Source: Rhododendron vialii
Lineage: Eukaryota > Streptophyta > Magnoliopsida > Ericales > Ericaceae
NCBI RefSeq assembly: GCF_030253575.1
Contig: NC_080557.1
Span: 48,405,501-48,469,500, forward strand
DNA length: 64,000 nt
Reading direction: 5' to 3'
In this document: positions 1-11,700 of the stretch, piece by piece
Layout: each line of letters starts with the position of its first letter
Numbering within the stretch: the stretch's first letter is position 1
Made by a program: the position numbers and the translations under genes
Notes under the pieces: model-generated
Told to the model about the DNA's origin: nothing
Seen by the model: the letters and a program-made list of their open reading frames with translations, nothing else
Database searches by the model: none

Positions 1-1276
1 ATGTGCATAGGCTAGCGTGAACTCACTTGAAAGCACAGGTTTAAAAACGCGAGTGGATATCCTATGTTGTGTTAACGTGGAAATTAAAAAATTGATCACA
101 CGTGGTGGGTGGGGGGCAATGCAACTATACTAACCAAATTCATAGAATGACGCTTAACTCACCCATGATGGGTGGAGGCAATGCAATTTAACATACTTAC
201 TAAGTAAGAATAACAATCAATTCAGAGTTGAAGGCTAACACATCCGTGGAGGGTGGCAAGCTAGAATGGATTGTTGTCCATTATAAACAAACGAACATTA
301 GTAGTGTTTTTTCAATGTGGGATAGTGAACTCCATGGCTTCGCACAAACTCTCATAGCGAAAGCCGAAAGAATATGAAAAAGCAAAATAATTATTATGAA
401 AAGCTTTCAATAATTATAGGGAGTAATTTACAACACCAATTATGAAATGAATTGCTGTTTTTAGATGATATATGAATTGTTCTTTGATTACGCTTCTTGC
501 TATAATGATTTCGATTTGCTATGGAAAAAGTGCAGTTTTGTCTCCATGCCCCGTGAAAGGGAACTAAGACCCTGTAGTTTGCGATCCGAATCATCCATCT
601 CGACAATCAATGATTCAGACTTCATCTCGGCAATTTTTCAAGTTTGATTGCAAATCCATAATTTCATTTGATGTCATGGCTTCCATCCGAACATAAAACA
701 CTGCATATTTAAAGGTAAATATTTATTAGAAGTCTGGTTTCGACTTTGCTTTCTGCTGCGATTTCGAGAGCTTTTGTGATATGGTCATCATTTTAGCCTC
801 TGTTGTGCGAAAGGACAACTGGTGAGATTTTGTTGCCGTGACGACATTTGGGCTTCACGTAGGGATAACCCTTTCAAAAGGATAAATCTTTCATTCCCAT
901 TTGAAGTTTCCAAGGGAAATAAATACAGATATGCTTCCTTTTGAAAGAAGCATATATTCAAATATTCTTGCCGTAGCAGCCCAGGTAAAATTAGAAGAAG
1001 ACAATTCAGCCTTGTTCCTTTCTAAAGGTGGGATCCATCGTCTTTTTGGTTCCACTGTACTGCCATTCGAGTCACATAATGCACTCGCATAAGCATGAAC
1101 GCGAGCGTAAAAATGTCATCCGAAAACATTTTAAGTTTTTTTTTTTTTTTTTTTTCTGTAAGTGAAAACATTTTAAGTTACTCATGAGAGCAATGATTGA
1201 GATGGGGTACGTAAGATAGGAATTAAAAGCGGAAACATCGGTTATGTGTAATTTTTATAGTCACAATAAGCCATGT
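1..1276. repeat. Direct duplication, copy 1 (may extend past the window edge)
   Basis: This segment matches 1277-2850 in the same order and orientation. Shared landmarks are the opening ATGTGCATAGGCT, a GGTGGGTGGAGGCAATGCA motif, a stretch on pale-purine CTTTCTGCTGCG, and the closing AAGCGGAAA. It holds only short open frames with no recognisable protein, so I read it as non-coding repeat DNA. Copy 1 lacks the hairpin MITE that sits in copy 2. Confidence 0.75.
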
Positions 1277-2850
1277 AATGTGCATAGGCTGGCGGGAGCG
1301 GGAGCTTGAAAGCAAAAGATTAAAAACGAGAGCGGATAATCTTACCAAGGTATTATTACTCTATGTTTGTTAACGTGGAAATTAAAAAATTGGTTACCCA
1401 TGGTGGGTGGAGGCAATGCAATTTAACATATACAAACTAAATTCAAGGGATAACGCTAACTCACCCATGGTGGGTGGAGGCAATGCAATTTAACATACTA
1501 ACTAACTAAGAATGGATTGTCGTTCATTATAAACTAACGAACATTACTAGTGTTTTATCAATGTGGGATATTGGACTCTGCAGCTTCGTACAAACACTTA
1601 TACTAGTGTTTTATCAATGTGGAATAGTGGACTTCGTGACTTCGCACAAACACTTATAGGGAAAGAATATGAGAAAGCAAAATAAGAGTACCATAGGATC
1701 ATATGAAAAGCTTTCGATAATTATAATTTACAATACCAATTACGAAATGAATTGCTGTTTTGAAAATATATATGAACTGTTATTCGATACGCTTCTCACT
1801 ATAACGATTTTGATTTGTTCTGGGAAAAGTGCAGTTTTGTGTCCATGCCCTTTGGAAGGGAACCAAGGACCCTGTAGTTTGCAATTTGAATCGTTCATCT
1901 CGGTAATTAATGGTTCAAACCTCGTCTTGGCAATTTTCAAGTTTGATTGTAAATCCGTAATTTCATTTGATGTCAAAAAAATCTTCAATGACATCATCTG
2001 ATTGTTGTCATGGCTTCAATCCGAACATAAAAAACACTGCCCATTCGGACAAATAAGCCATAGTGGCTTATTTTTTGTTATTATTCAAATTTTTTTCGTA
2101 TCACTTGGCTTATTGTCATTTTTTTGGGAATTACTGCATCCTCACGACAAGAGGAATCTAAAAAGTAAATTTTTTTGACCGAAATCCAATTTTTTTTGAA
2201 TAAAGACGAAAAAAATCAATAAGCCAATTTTTTCGTCTTTATTCAAAAAAAATTGGATTTCGGTCAAAAAATTTTACTTTTTAGATTCCTCTTGACGTGA
2301 GGATGCAATAATCCCCAAAAAAATGACAATAAGCCAAGTGATACAAAAAAAATTTGAATATAGACAAAAAATAAGCCAAAGTGACTTATTTGTCCGAACA
2401 CCCCGGTACATAACGTAAAGTCTGGTTTTGACTTTACTTTCTGCTGCGATTTTGATAGCTTTTGTGATATGGTAATCATTTTAGCCTCTGTTGTGCAAAA
2501 GGACTAGTACTGGTAAGATTTTGTTGGCGTGACGACATTTGGGCTTCACGTAGGATAAAAAAATCTTTCATTTCCATTTGAAGTTTCCAAGGGAAATCAT
2601 TACAGATGCTTCCTATTGAGACTGGAGAGGAGCATATTCAAATATTCTTGCAGTAGCAACCCAGGTCAGATTAGAAGACGACATCATCTTTTTGGTCCCA
2701 CTGCACGCACCGCTATTTGAGTCACATAATGCACGCGAATAAGCATGAACGTGAGCGTAAAAACGTCTTTCAAAAATATTTTAAGTTACTCGTGAGAGCA
2801 ATGATTGAGATCAGCCGGGTACATAAGACGGGATTTAAAAGCGGAAATAT
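1277..2850. repeat. Direct duplication, copy 2, carrying a MITE
   Basis: This is the second copy of the roughly 1.28 kb unit, head-to-tail with the first. It diverges by substitutions and small indels and is longer because a 0.36 kb hairpin element lies at 2041-2400. Its 3' limit is approximate, because similarity fades after AAGCGGAAATATGAGG near 2850. No gene was recognised. Confidence 0.75.
2041..2400. mobile_element. Long-hairpin MITE (foldback), copy A
   Basis: The two halves are near-perfect reverse complements over about 165 bp each, meeting around 2215-2225. The outer ends are TTCGGACAAATAAGCCA on the left and its complement, reading TTATTTGTCCGAACA, on the right. No coding capacity was seen. 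A second copy with the same arms lies at 21595-21942. I could not find a clear target-site duplication, so the superfamily is not assigned. Confidence 0.85.
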
Positions 2851-3970
2851 GAGGTTCTAATAGAAAATATAATGTGATCCAGATTGCCATTCCACCAATG
2901 TCGATCATAAGAGATTGCTGCTAATTTGGGGTCCTAAAGAGAGTTGATCGAAAACACCCAATTAATTCCAATGGTCCGTGAATTTGTCAAAGGAAATATA
3001 AAACTCAATGAAAAGATAACAATAACGAATTACATAATAAACGAGGAAAGGTGTTTAGCTTATTTCTTTTAGCTCTTAACAATCTTCTCTTTCTCTTTTC
3101 AATGGACATTATACAACATCTAAGAAGAACCAAAAAGTTGGGCAAACACGAGAACTTCAACTGGATTTCGGATACGTACTGATATCTTATGCAATGAAAA
3201 ATAGTGAAGATAGCATGAAAGTAATTTGGACATTATCTAATTTTGATAAAATAATTGTGATTTTTTTCATTAACAAGAAACGTATCTGCTGACTTATAGC
3301 CCGACTTCATTACTGATATTGCGTAAAATTAACCATCTAATCATGGACGGACATATAGGTAGCTAGGGGTGAAAATCACACACGACCGGTTAACGCGACA
3401 CGAATCCTTATATAGAGGAGCTCCACTATCTGCGCTCCTTCTCTGATCATAATGCTTTGTTTGGTTTGAGTTTTGAAATATTTTTTGAAAAATAGTAGGG
3501 GTAAAAAGTGGAGAGAGATAGAGAGAGAAATGTTAGAAATAGAAGGAATCTAGGGAAATTTTTTTGAAAAAGGAAGAGAACAAGGATTTATTCTTTCAAA
3601 CGGCTCCATGACTCCACCAACCACAACCACAATTACCACTCCCACGAGAAAAGCCACACCTCTCACTTATTGCCGTTCACACCATAAATTATCATGTTTA
3701 TCTTGCAAATTTGCAATATGTGTCTCGCATGTGGCATGCTCTAGTTATCGTGGAAGCTGAAGACGATGGATTTGATGGATGTTGTGGACAAAATGGAGTT
3801 GAATTTGACTTATAGGGAGAATTAATGCTTGGCAATGGAGGAATGAAGAAGAGAAAACTGATGAGTAACTAATTTAATTTGGAAAGTTATTGGGAGCATA
3901 TTTCTGCAAGTTTTATTTGTATTCTTATTATTTGCTTCCTTGAACTACATGGCATGCATAAGACTTTCAC
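2851..3970. other. AT-rich intergenic DNA, nothing recognised
   Basis: There are no long open frames and no family-like translations. Between about 3500 and 3720 there are short purine-rich runs (GAGAGA) and ordinary AT-rich sequence. No gene, RNA or complete transposon could be supported. Confidence 0.6.
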
Positions 3971-3973
3971 TAA

Positions 3974-4395
3974 GGCTCCGTTTGTTTGGGCGTAAAATGT
4001 TTTCTAATAAAATATTTTATCTATTTTTCGGTGTTGGGTTGTGTAAAAAATGAGGAAAATATTTTACATGTAAAACACTTTTCATTAATTGGATGAAAAT
4101 AACTTACCCTTAAATCTTCTATAAGATATTTTCCGAAATGAACTCTTCTACGGTAATTCTCACTGCTCAGTTTCTTCGATCGTCAGACCCACGTTCAATT
4201 TCAATATTCTCAGATCTCTCCAACGTTTAAGCCGCCCTCTAGATCTCTCTATACTTTTTTATTGATTTCTGAACATATTTTCAAGTGTCAATCAAACACC
4301 TAAAAATAAAAGTTTGAAATTTGTTTTCTAAAAAAATATTTTACATGGAAAATATTTTCTATTGTAAAACATTTTACATCGAAACAAACGGAGCC
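3974..4395. mobile_element. Tourist-like MITE (PIF/Harbinger type)
   Basis: The element starts GGCTCCGTTTGTTTGGG and ends CGAAACAAACGGAGCC, so it has terminal inverted repeats. It is flanked on both sides by TAA (3971-3973 and 4396-4398). A 3-bp TAA target duplication is the hallmark of PIF/Harbinger (Tourist) elements. The interior is AT-rich with repeated ATATTTTACAT blocks and has no transposase, so it is non-autonomous. Confidence 0.8.
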
Positions 4396-4398
4396 TAA

Positions 4399-5350
4399 AT
4401 AAATCACCATGAGACTGTAAAAATTTATAGGAGTGCTATTGTCTTTCAATCTTTACCTTTTAGGGTTGATGTCACTTGGATATTTTCCTTCAATTGCATA
4501 AGTAGGAATGCATCGTTATCGAAGGAGTAGTTAACACTTATATTCTTGTTAGGACGCAAACGAATTTATCAGGTTGCTCGAGAGTAGCTCGTTTGCGGCC
4601 TTACTTCTTGTACTCTCAAATGTACTTAAGGCAAGTTTCCTAAAAGTGATAAAACGGCTAAAGAAGCTTATTTTCTTTTATATTTTGAATTTTAACATTT
4701 TTGAGAAACTACGCCTCGCTAATTTAGACTTTCTTTTTTCCTTCTTTTTCTTATTATCGCTATTATTATGGTCACTAAATATCATCTTCCTTTAAGCTGG
4801 ATAATTTTATTTCTCTAATATAAATTCGTCATTTCTAGATTTATTATCGAATTCATTATCGAAAGATAATTCGACATGTTTATACTTTTTTGCAAAAAAG
4901 AAAAAGTGACCAAGCAACTCACTGCCATCCTCTCCCTCCCTCCCTATCTCTTTCCTCCCATTTGCTATCGTCATTCAATGATCTTCTAAGCCCTAGCATT
5001 TTGAAAATCCTATGCTGTAATTTTCAGACCCTAACCAATGGTGGCTTCTGTGTGAAGAGAAACTTTCTTACCGACTTTGGACATACGTTGATAATGCGGG
5101 TGTATCAGGCTAAATATTATTTGAGTTAGAAGGCTTTCAGAACTTTTATACTCTTATATATTATGCTTAAAGAGCTTTATAATTATTGTTGTCACTAAAA
5201 ATGTGAGAATAATGATGCTTAAATAATAACTTTTGAACTTATGAAATCATCATTAAGTTTTTTGTACTTTTAATAATTAAAATGTTTATTTTGTAATTAT
5301 GTTGGACCCTGAACTACTACAACAACTCAGCAAAACTATATTTGTTGTAC
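4399..5350. other. AT-rich intergenic DNA upstream of RSH1
   Basis: Only short frames of low complexity occur here (for example a leucine/phenylalanine-rich one at 4574-4795), and none resembles a known protein. A CT-rich tract lies at 4910-4960. It probably includes the distal promoter of the RSH1 gene. Confidence 0.55.
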
Positions 5351-5351
5351 C

Positions 5352-5419
5352 TATAAAATGAGAAGAAAAAATATCTCCATCATACGGCGTTTGTGTGGCA
5401 CAGGCCTTCCCTGAACTCA

Positions 5420-5454
<35 letters not shown>

Positions 5455-5456
5455 AG
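5352..5456 (+). promoter_or_regulatory. Candidate RSH1 core promoter and CT-repeat leader
   Basis: A TATA-like TATAAAA lies at 5352-5358, and a (CT)n tract of about 35 bp lies at 5421-5455, ahead of the RSH1 ATG at 5715. CT-rich leaders are common in plant 5' UTRs. The transcription start is inferred from sequence only. Confidence 0.45.
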
Positions 5457-5714
5457 ATTATCTCTTCACCATCTTCGTCCCCGCTCATCGATTGCCAACC
5501 CTTCGCAAATATTGCCACATAATTTATCCGAAATCAAAGTGGCACAAGACAATCATTACTACTCTCTCTCCGCTCACAGCCGAATACGAATCGTTTGAAC
5601 GTATGTAGTATTGGTTCGAATCAATGAGCTTTCAATTTGAGTGTTTTCGGTTTTCTTCAACGCTCATTAGTTCGTTTCGATGAGATTGCTCCGTTCCAAT
5701 GCGTCATGATAGGG

Positions 5715-8700
5715 ATGGCTTGTGCTCCTTCAATGTCAGGTGCGTCCTCGATTTCCTTTTTCTTCAATTCTGTTAATAAAACTTGATTTCTTGTGTATGT
5801 AGTTGATATGGTGTAACTTGTCAGTTTCTGTGGAATGTGTGAACGTATGTAAGTTTTCGATAGGGGATGGGAGTGGTAGATACGACTGTAGTGCCCTATC
5901 TTGCGCGTGGAAGGCTCCGAGGGCATTGACTGGGTTTCTGGCAAGCACTGCACATTCTCCTCAGTGTTCGGTCTCGCCGAATCAAAGAACTGGGAGAAGG
6001 AATCGCTTCAAATCTGTAAGTTCACCTGGCTCCGTTCACTTGTCAAGAACTTACTGTGTGAAGATTTTTCTCGTTTATAGTTAAGTGAAGTATGTGTTCC
6101 TTTGATGCAAGAAACTTAAGAGAAAGTTGGAAGTAGTAGTTTAATTATGTAGAAACAAGATTCCTGCAACAGCTTGTGGTTTTTGCGGGACAAGTTTTGA
6201 GGAAAGCTAATCCTAGGGAAAGTTAGAGACGTGGGTCCCACTACTTCCCGACTAACTGAACGCATAAAAAAATGTAAGAAAGCTGAACATTCCCATGGGG
6301 CTAAATGTTTCTTACGCCGAGTTAAAATGCTAGACTCCTTATGTTCTTTACCTTATGTACCTTGTAAAATGAAGTGTTCATAGCTGAGGGCTAAAGCTAT
6401 TGCTGTTTCCGGGTTTTACGTAGAATGGTTTTTAAAGCAGTATTGCTTTGTTTAGATTCAACTGAAAATCATCAGGAAATCTGTCAATTACTTTCTTTAA
6501 GAATGAAGATACATGTGACCGTAATTACCAATAGTTCTGTCTCGTAGAAGCTGCTATTTATGTTTGGCCTTTAAGTTTGGCAGAATTGGGTTGAGTGTTA
6601 ATGAACATGGTCTCATCAGTAATCTCTGAACAGACAATTCGAGTTAATTGACTATATCAGAAACTGGTTTTCTGGTAACCTGGTCTAGGGTCTAGGGACT
6701 CTAGGAATCAGTTTTTATGTCCTATTTTGCTTTCTTCTTGTTCCATCTCGAATTTTTAATTTTCCTTAGTTTTCATGATTATGCAGCTTTACACTACGTT
6801 TATATCCTTCTCCCAAACACTTTTTGTCTCAAGTTATGGGAATTTTCTCGAGTACAAGATTTTGAAGTAAACTTAAAAGTTAACAGCAAGAGCAAGGAAA
6901 TATTTGGATTACCAAGGATGAATATGGGGGGAATAATTACCTTTCAATGACCAAACTGCCTTTTTCTGATAGTATTTCCATCCTTACAGATCTGAGTTCT
7001 AGTTTCTGCTAAATTAGTTGGTTTCTGTTTTGACAAAAAAAGTGGAAAACATGTATTACAACTTGATCACTTTACTTGGGCCAGAGATGTGAAGCATCTC
7101 ATATGGGGAGCTGGTACTGCACTGAAGCTTCTGAGTTTGTACTTCCAGGAAGACTCTTAAGATCAAGTTTGGTTCATGTTGGTTGTGGAAAATGGAGAAT
7201 TTGTTGTTCTTCTCCATCTTCTTCAGCATCCTATGAGGAGGTTTCACCTGAAAAGTTATGGGAGGTAAGAGAATTGTTGCTGCACTGATACTTTTTTTGT
7301 TTTTATCTTGTTCTTTATTAGGCATCTATCCTCTTGTATGTTTCACAACTTAACAGTTTCAGAGGCCTATCGATGTAAATTTTAGTTACAGTCCATATGA
7401 ATGTCGTTATGGTTTGCTCGTATTCTTCGACTTAAGTACTGGCCCATAGTAGACACTAAGTTTGATGGAAAATCTATGAACTATGTGGTGTTGTTGCTGA
7501 TTTTCATGATGTTCAATCATTCTTAGTAGCCTTGCCTCCAGCATACACCCACCCTTACTTTTAATTGTGCCACCACTTATCTTTGAGGTGATTCTAGTGC
7601 AAGCCAACCGATTCATTGGTGCTTTTGCTGGTGAAATGATAAAATGTATACCAAGCCTTAAGTCTTAATCAGAGTTGGATACATTGATCTGTTGGTGACA
7701 TGGTAAAATGTATAACATGAGGAAAAAAAAGCGAAGGTGAACGAAGGGATTGTGTGGGAAACCTCCATTACCTCTGTAACCTTTGTGCTTTGCTTATTGA
7801 TTCAATCTGAGTAGAAGATATGGGACGCACGAGCTCTCAACCCAGCTTAGTCTAGGTTTCCTTGGGAACACCTTACTTAAGTGAAGTGGGACCTGTCTTG
7901 ATTGGCAAACTACTTACCAAGATTCCTAGATGTTAGATTTGTACAGTACTGCATTGAAGGAAGGAATGTTACTGGAATTTTATAGTTCTGGATTTCAGAG
8001 ATAGCGACTGGGGAAGGAAGCAAGAGAATCATGAATTGCTTTTCAATCAACTCAATCAGTCTTCAGCTGGAATCTGAAGCAGCAAAAGAAAAAATCTTGT
8101 GGCAATTGTTCTGTACTATTCAATCAACTGATACGTAGGGTGGCTAAATGAACATGGGAAGAATTACTGTTGACTGTCGTATTGAAGTTTGATGAGCTGA
8201 TATAATTGCAAGAAAACTATTCATTGGCCTTACTATGTACCACCGGGATTGAATTTGTATTTTCTTCATATTTTCTGGTTATTGAGGAGGACATCTGTTA
8301 ATGAAGGAGTGTGTTGTAGCTTGTAGAAGTATCCTGATAATCGGTGCAGGTAACCTTCACCTTGTGATGTTTCTATCCCTTTTATTATGGAGAAGTTCGA
8401 CTTCTCTCATAAAATGAGTGGAGACTTCATGCATGTTGTCTTTTCATCATAGATGGAACATTGAGAGTGTGTGAGTGGTGGAAGTGCAACAAATGCCATG
8501 CAATGTTAATTACGTTTATTTTTTGATTGCCTCAGGATCTGAAACAAACTATTTTGTACCTTCCAGCAAAAGAGTTGGAATTGGTGCGCAAGGCTCTGAA
8601 TGTAAGTCTCCTGTATTTCTTTTTTATCCCGTCATCTTTTCAGGGGTCGAAGTGTTGAACTTCTTTTGATGACAATGTAGTGGCTGACCACATATTGGCT

Positions 8701-11700
8701 TAGTCAGAAAGAGGGAGGGAGGGAGGGACCATTTGTTATTAACTGTTCTTCTTGGGGTGTTGTTGATTTCCCAGCATCTATATTTGTACTTAAAATTGGC
8801 TTTGGTGTTTTACAGCTAGCTTTTGAGGCACATGATGGCCAGAAAAGACGCAGTGGAGAGCCCTTTATCATACACCCTGTTGAAGTAGCACGTATTCTAG
8901 GAGACCTGGTGAGTTGCAAATTTCTGAAGCATTCTTCTTTTTTAACAAAGTATTTATCTTGGCCAGCATTTCAATTATCTGTATTTGTTGTGATCAGCGA
9001 CTTTGATTTATGACAAACTACTTTTCTAGGAGTTGGATTGGGAGTCAATTGCTGCTGGTTTGTTACACGACACAGTTGAGGATACAAATGTTGTTACTTT
9101 TGAAAGAATAGAGAAGGAATTCGGTCCTATTGTCCGCCGCATTGTAGAAGGAGAGACTAAGGTCCTTTTTTCTTCTATGTTTCTGTTCTCTTCTAGTCAT
9201 TTAAGTTGGAGTAGCTTTGATTTGGATACCGAATTAAATGGTTAATTGACCGGTAAACTAGGTGTCCAAACTTGGAAAACTCAAGTGTGAGAGTGAAAAC
9301 GATTCAGTACAAGACGTTAAAGCTGATGACCTCCGGCAGATGTTTCTAGCAATGACAGAGGAGGTGACACTTGTTATATTCATCAATCATCACGTGAACG
9401 TGTTGAATGCCACTACCAACTAATAACAATTACTTTTCAGGTCCGTGTTATAATTGTTAAATTAGCAGACAGATTGCATAATATGCGCACTCTTTCACAT
9501 ATGCCTCAGCATAAGCAGGTGGTTAACGTTGACTTGGTATTGAATAGTTTGATTTCAATTAAATGGGTTACACGATATATTGTGTGTTGCTAACATTATT
9601 GATTGATTGTGGTCAGGTCAGCATTGCGAAAGAGACGCTACAAGTATTTGCTCCCCTAGCAAAACTTCTAGGGATGTACCAAATTAAGGTATTGCAATCT
9701 ACGTCAGTTGATAATCTTACTCTTGTACTTTGAATTCCAACAATCATTCTCTCCTTTGTGTTCTGACAAACTTCTGTACTTTCATGCTGCCTAAAGATCG
9801 ATATATTAACGCTGAACAAAGTTTTTTTTTTTTTGGTTTTGGTACAGATCTTCTCTGTCTTGTTTCTCTCTTGGCACTTTCTTTTATGTTCCATTTACTT
9901 GTGAAGAAATCTAAGTTCCTCTTCCCACATTCTGGAACTATGTTGCCTAGGAACATCAATACTCTAGGGCCCTAGGCCGTAGGGAATTACGTTTTAGTAC
10001 GCACATTCCGAAACATGGTTCACTAAGGTAAAAATTAAAATTCTAGAAAGTGTGAAATTTTGGTGAGAGCAATTGTGAATAAAAACCCGGGTCATTATGC
10101 TCCTAGAAATGTGTTTTGTCTGGATAATTTGAAAATTAATAATTAGTTTTACTAGATGTTTATTGCTTGGAAGAATAAGCTTTAATTTTGTAATCTATAG
10201 AAGACTACCAACCCCTAGTGTACCACCACTTAGGCATGTGGCATCCCAAGTTCTAGATGACTTAGCGTTGGAAATTAAGTTAAGATGTGAAAAGCGCTGA
10301 TTTCTTTTATTTTGGGATTGAATTTTCACCCTGTGAATTTTTTCCTGCATGAACAAGCTTGCCTTGTTTCTTATTGTCGTGCAATATTACAACATTGTTT
10401 TAGACTATTGGTGGTGTTTTTGGGGAGGCCTCATTGATTCTGGTACCGGCTTATCAAAATGAATGTTGTGATATGCCAGCTGCCATGTACAGGCCAGCCA
10501 TGAAGAGCCAAATTTTACCTTGAGATACTTAATTGATCATGCCTTATCTCACCATCGTGCTTCATTTGATTACTTCAAAAAAATAGTCCTGTTGTGTATG
10601 ATCTATAAAGAAGAACACTCTTGCTATTATTATTTTTTTACAAGGTTTAATACCACTAACCCTCACCCGTGATTTTTGAAATTCCTCTGCATGTGTTACT
10701 GTTTTCTGACAATATGCAAAATACCTTTTCTCTGTTAAGTTGGTATCGATAGACTTGACAGTAAAAGCTCATATCCTCATTTAAGCTATCTAAATACCAT
10801 TTCTGTCCTTGTCAAATTTATTAAGTTTACTTTCAGTTGGGGGGAAAATGGATAATGAAGCAAATGGGTTTAAGTAATATATTTCAGGTCCCTTATGCCT
10901 CCCCTTGACGGACCACTTTTTCCAGGGGATGCAATATTCACACCCGAATCTAACGTTTACCTTAAGCTATGCAGGAAGGTTTCTATAATTGTCAGGTCGT
11001 TAGACTACGTTCGAGTAATTATCCCATTTTTCTTTGAAATTTATGCAGTTCCATGTGTCCTTGCACCTAGATATTTTCCTAATGTACTTCTTTTTTTTCC
11101 TTGTAGTCTGAACTTGAGAATTTATCCTTCATGTACACAAATGCTCAAGAATATGCAAAAGTCAAGAGTAGAGTTGCAGAGCTCTACAAGGAGCACGAGA
11201 AGGAACTCGTAGAGGTAGACTTCTATTTTTGGTCAAAATAATCGGATGAAGATTTACAAATGGCCATTCACCTGTTTATTCTTATTGCATCGCATATCGG
11301 AAGTCGGGATAAAAATAAATTTTTTGAACTAAATCTATGCTTGTGATGATTGATGATGATGAGCAGTCTAGAAGTTAGTGGCTGGAGTATTTTAAAGTCT
11401 TGACGTTTTAAGTGACTTCAATATTGGTTCTAAGAATCTGGTCTCCTTATCAGTCCCTTCTCCTTGTATTAGGCGAACAAAATTTTGATGGAGAAGATTG
11501 AGGATGATCGATTCTTAGACCTTGTGAGTGTGAAAACTGCAGTTCGATCTGCATGCAAGGAGCCTTACAGGTAACACCATGAACATCATTTTTTTACCAT
11601 GATTTCAGTGGCGATGCTGTGTAGCTCACTACTGGGTCCCTGTTGACTCCGATGCCCATCTGAGCTCATTACATCGCATTTCATCCACATGTGTTGGAGT

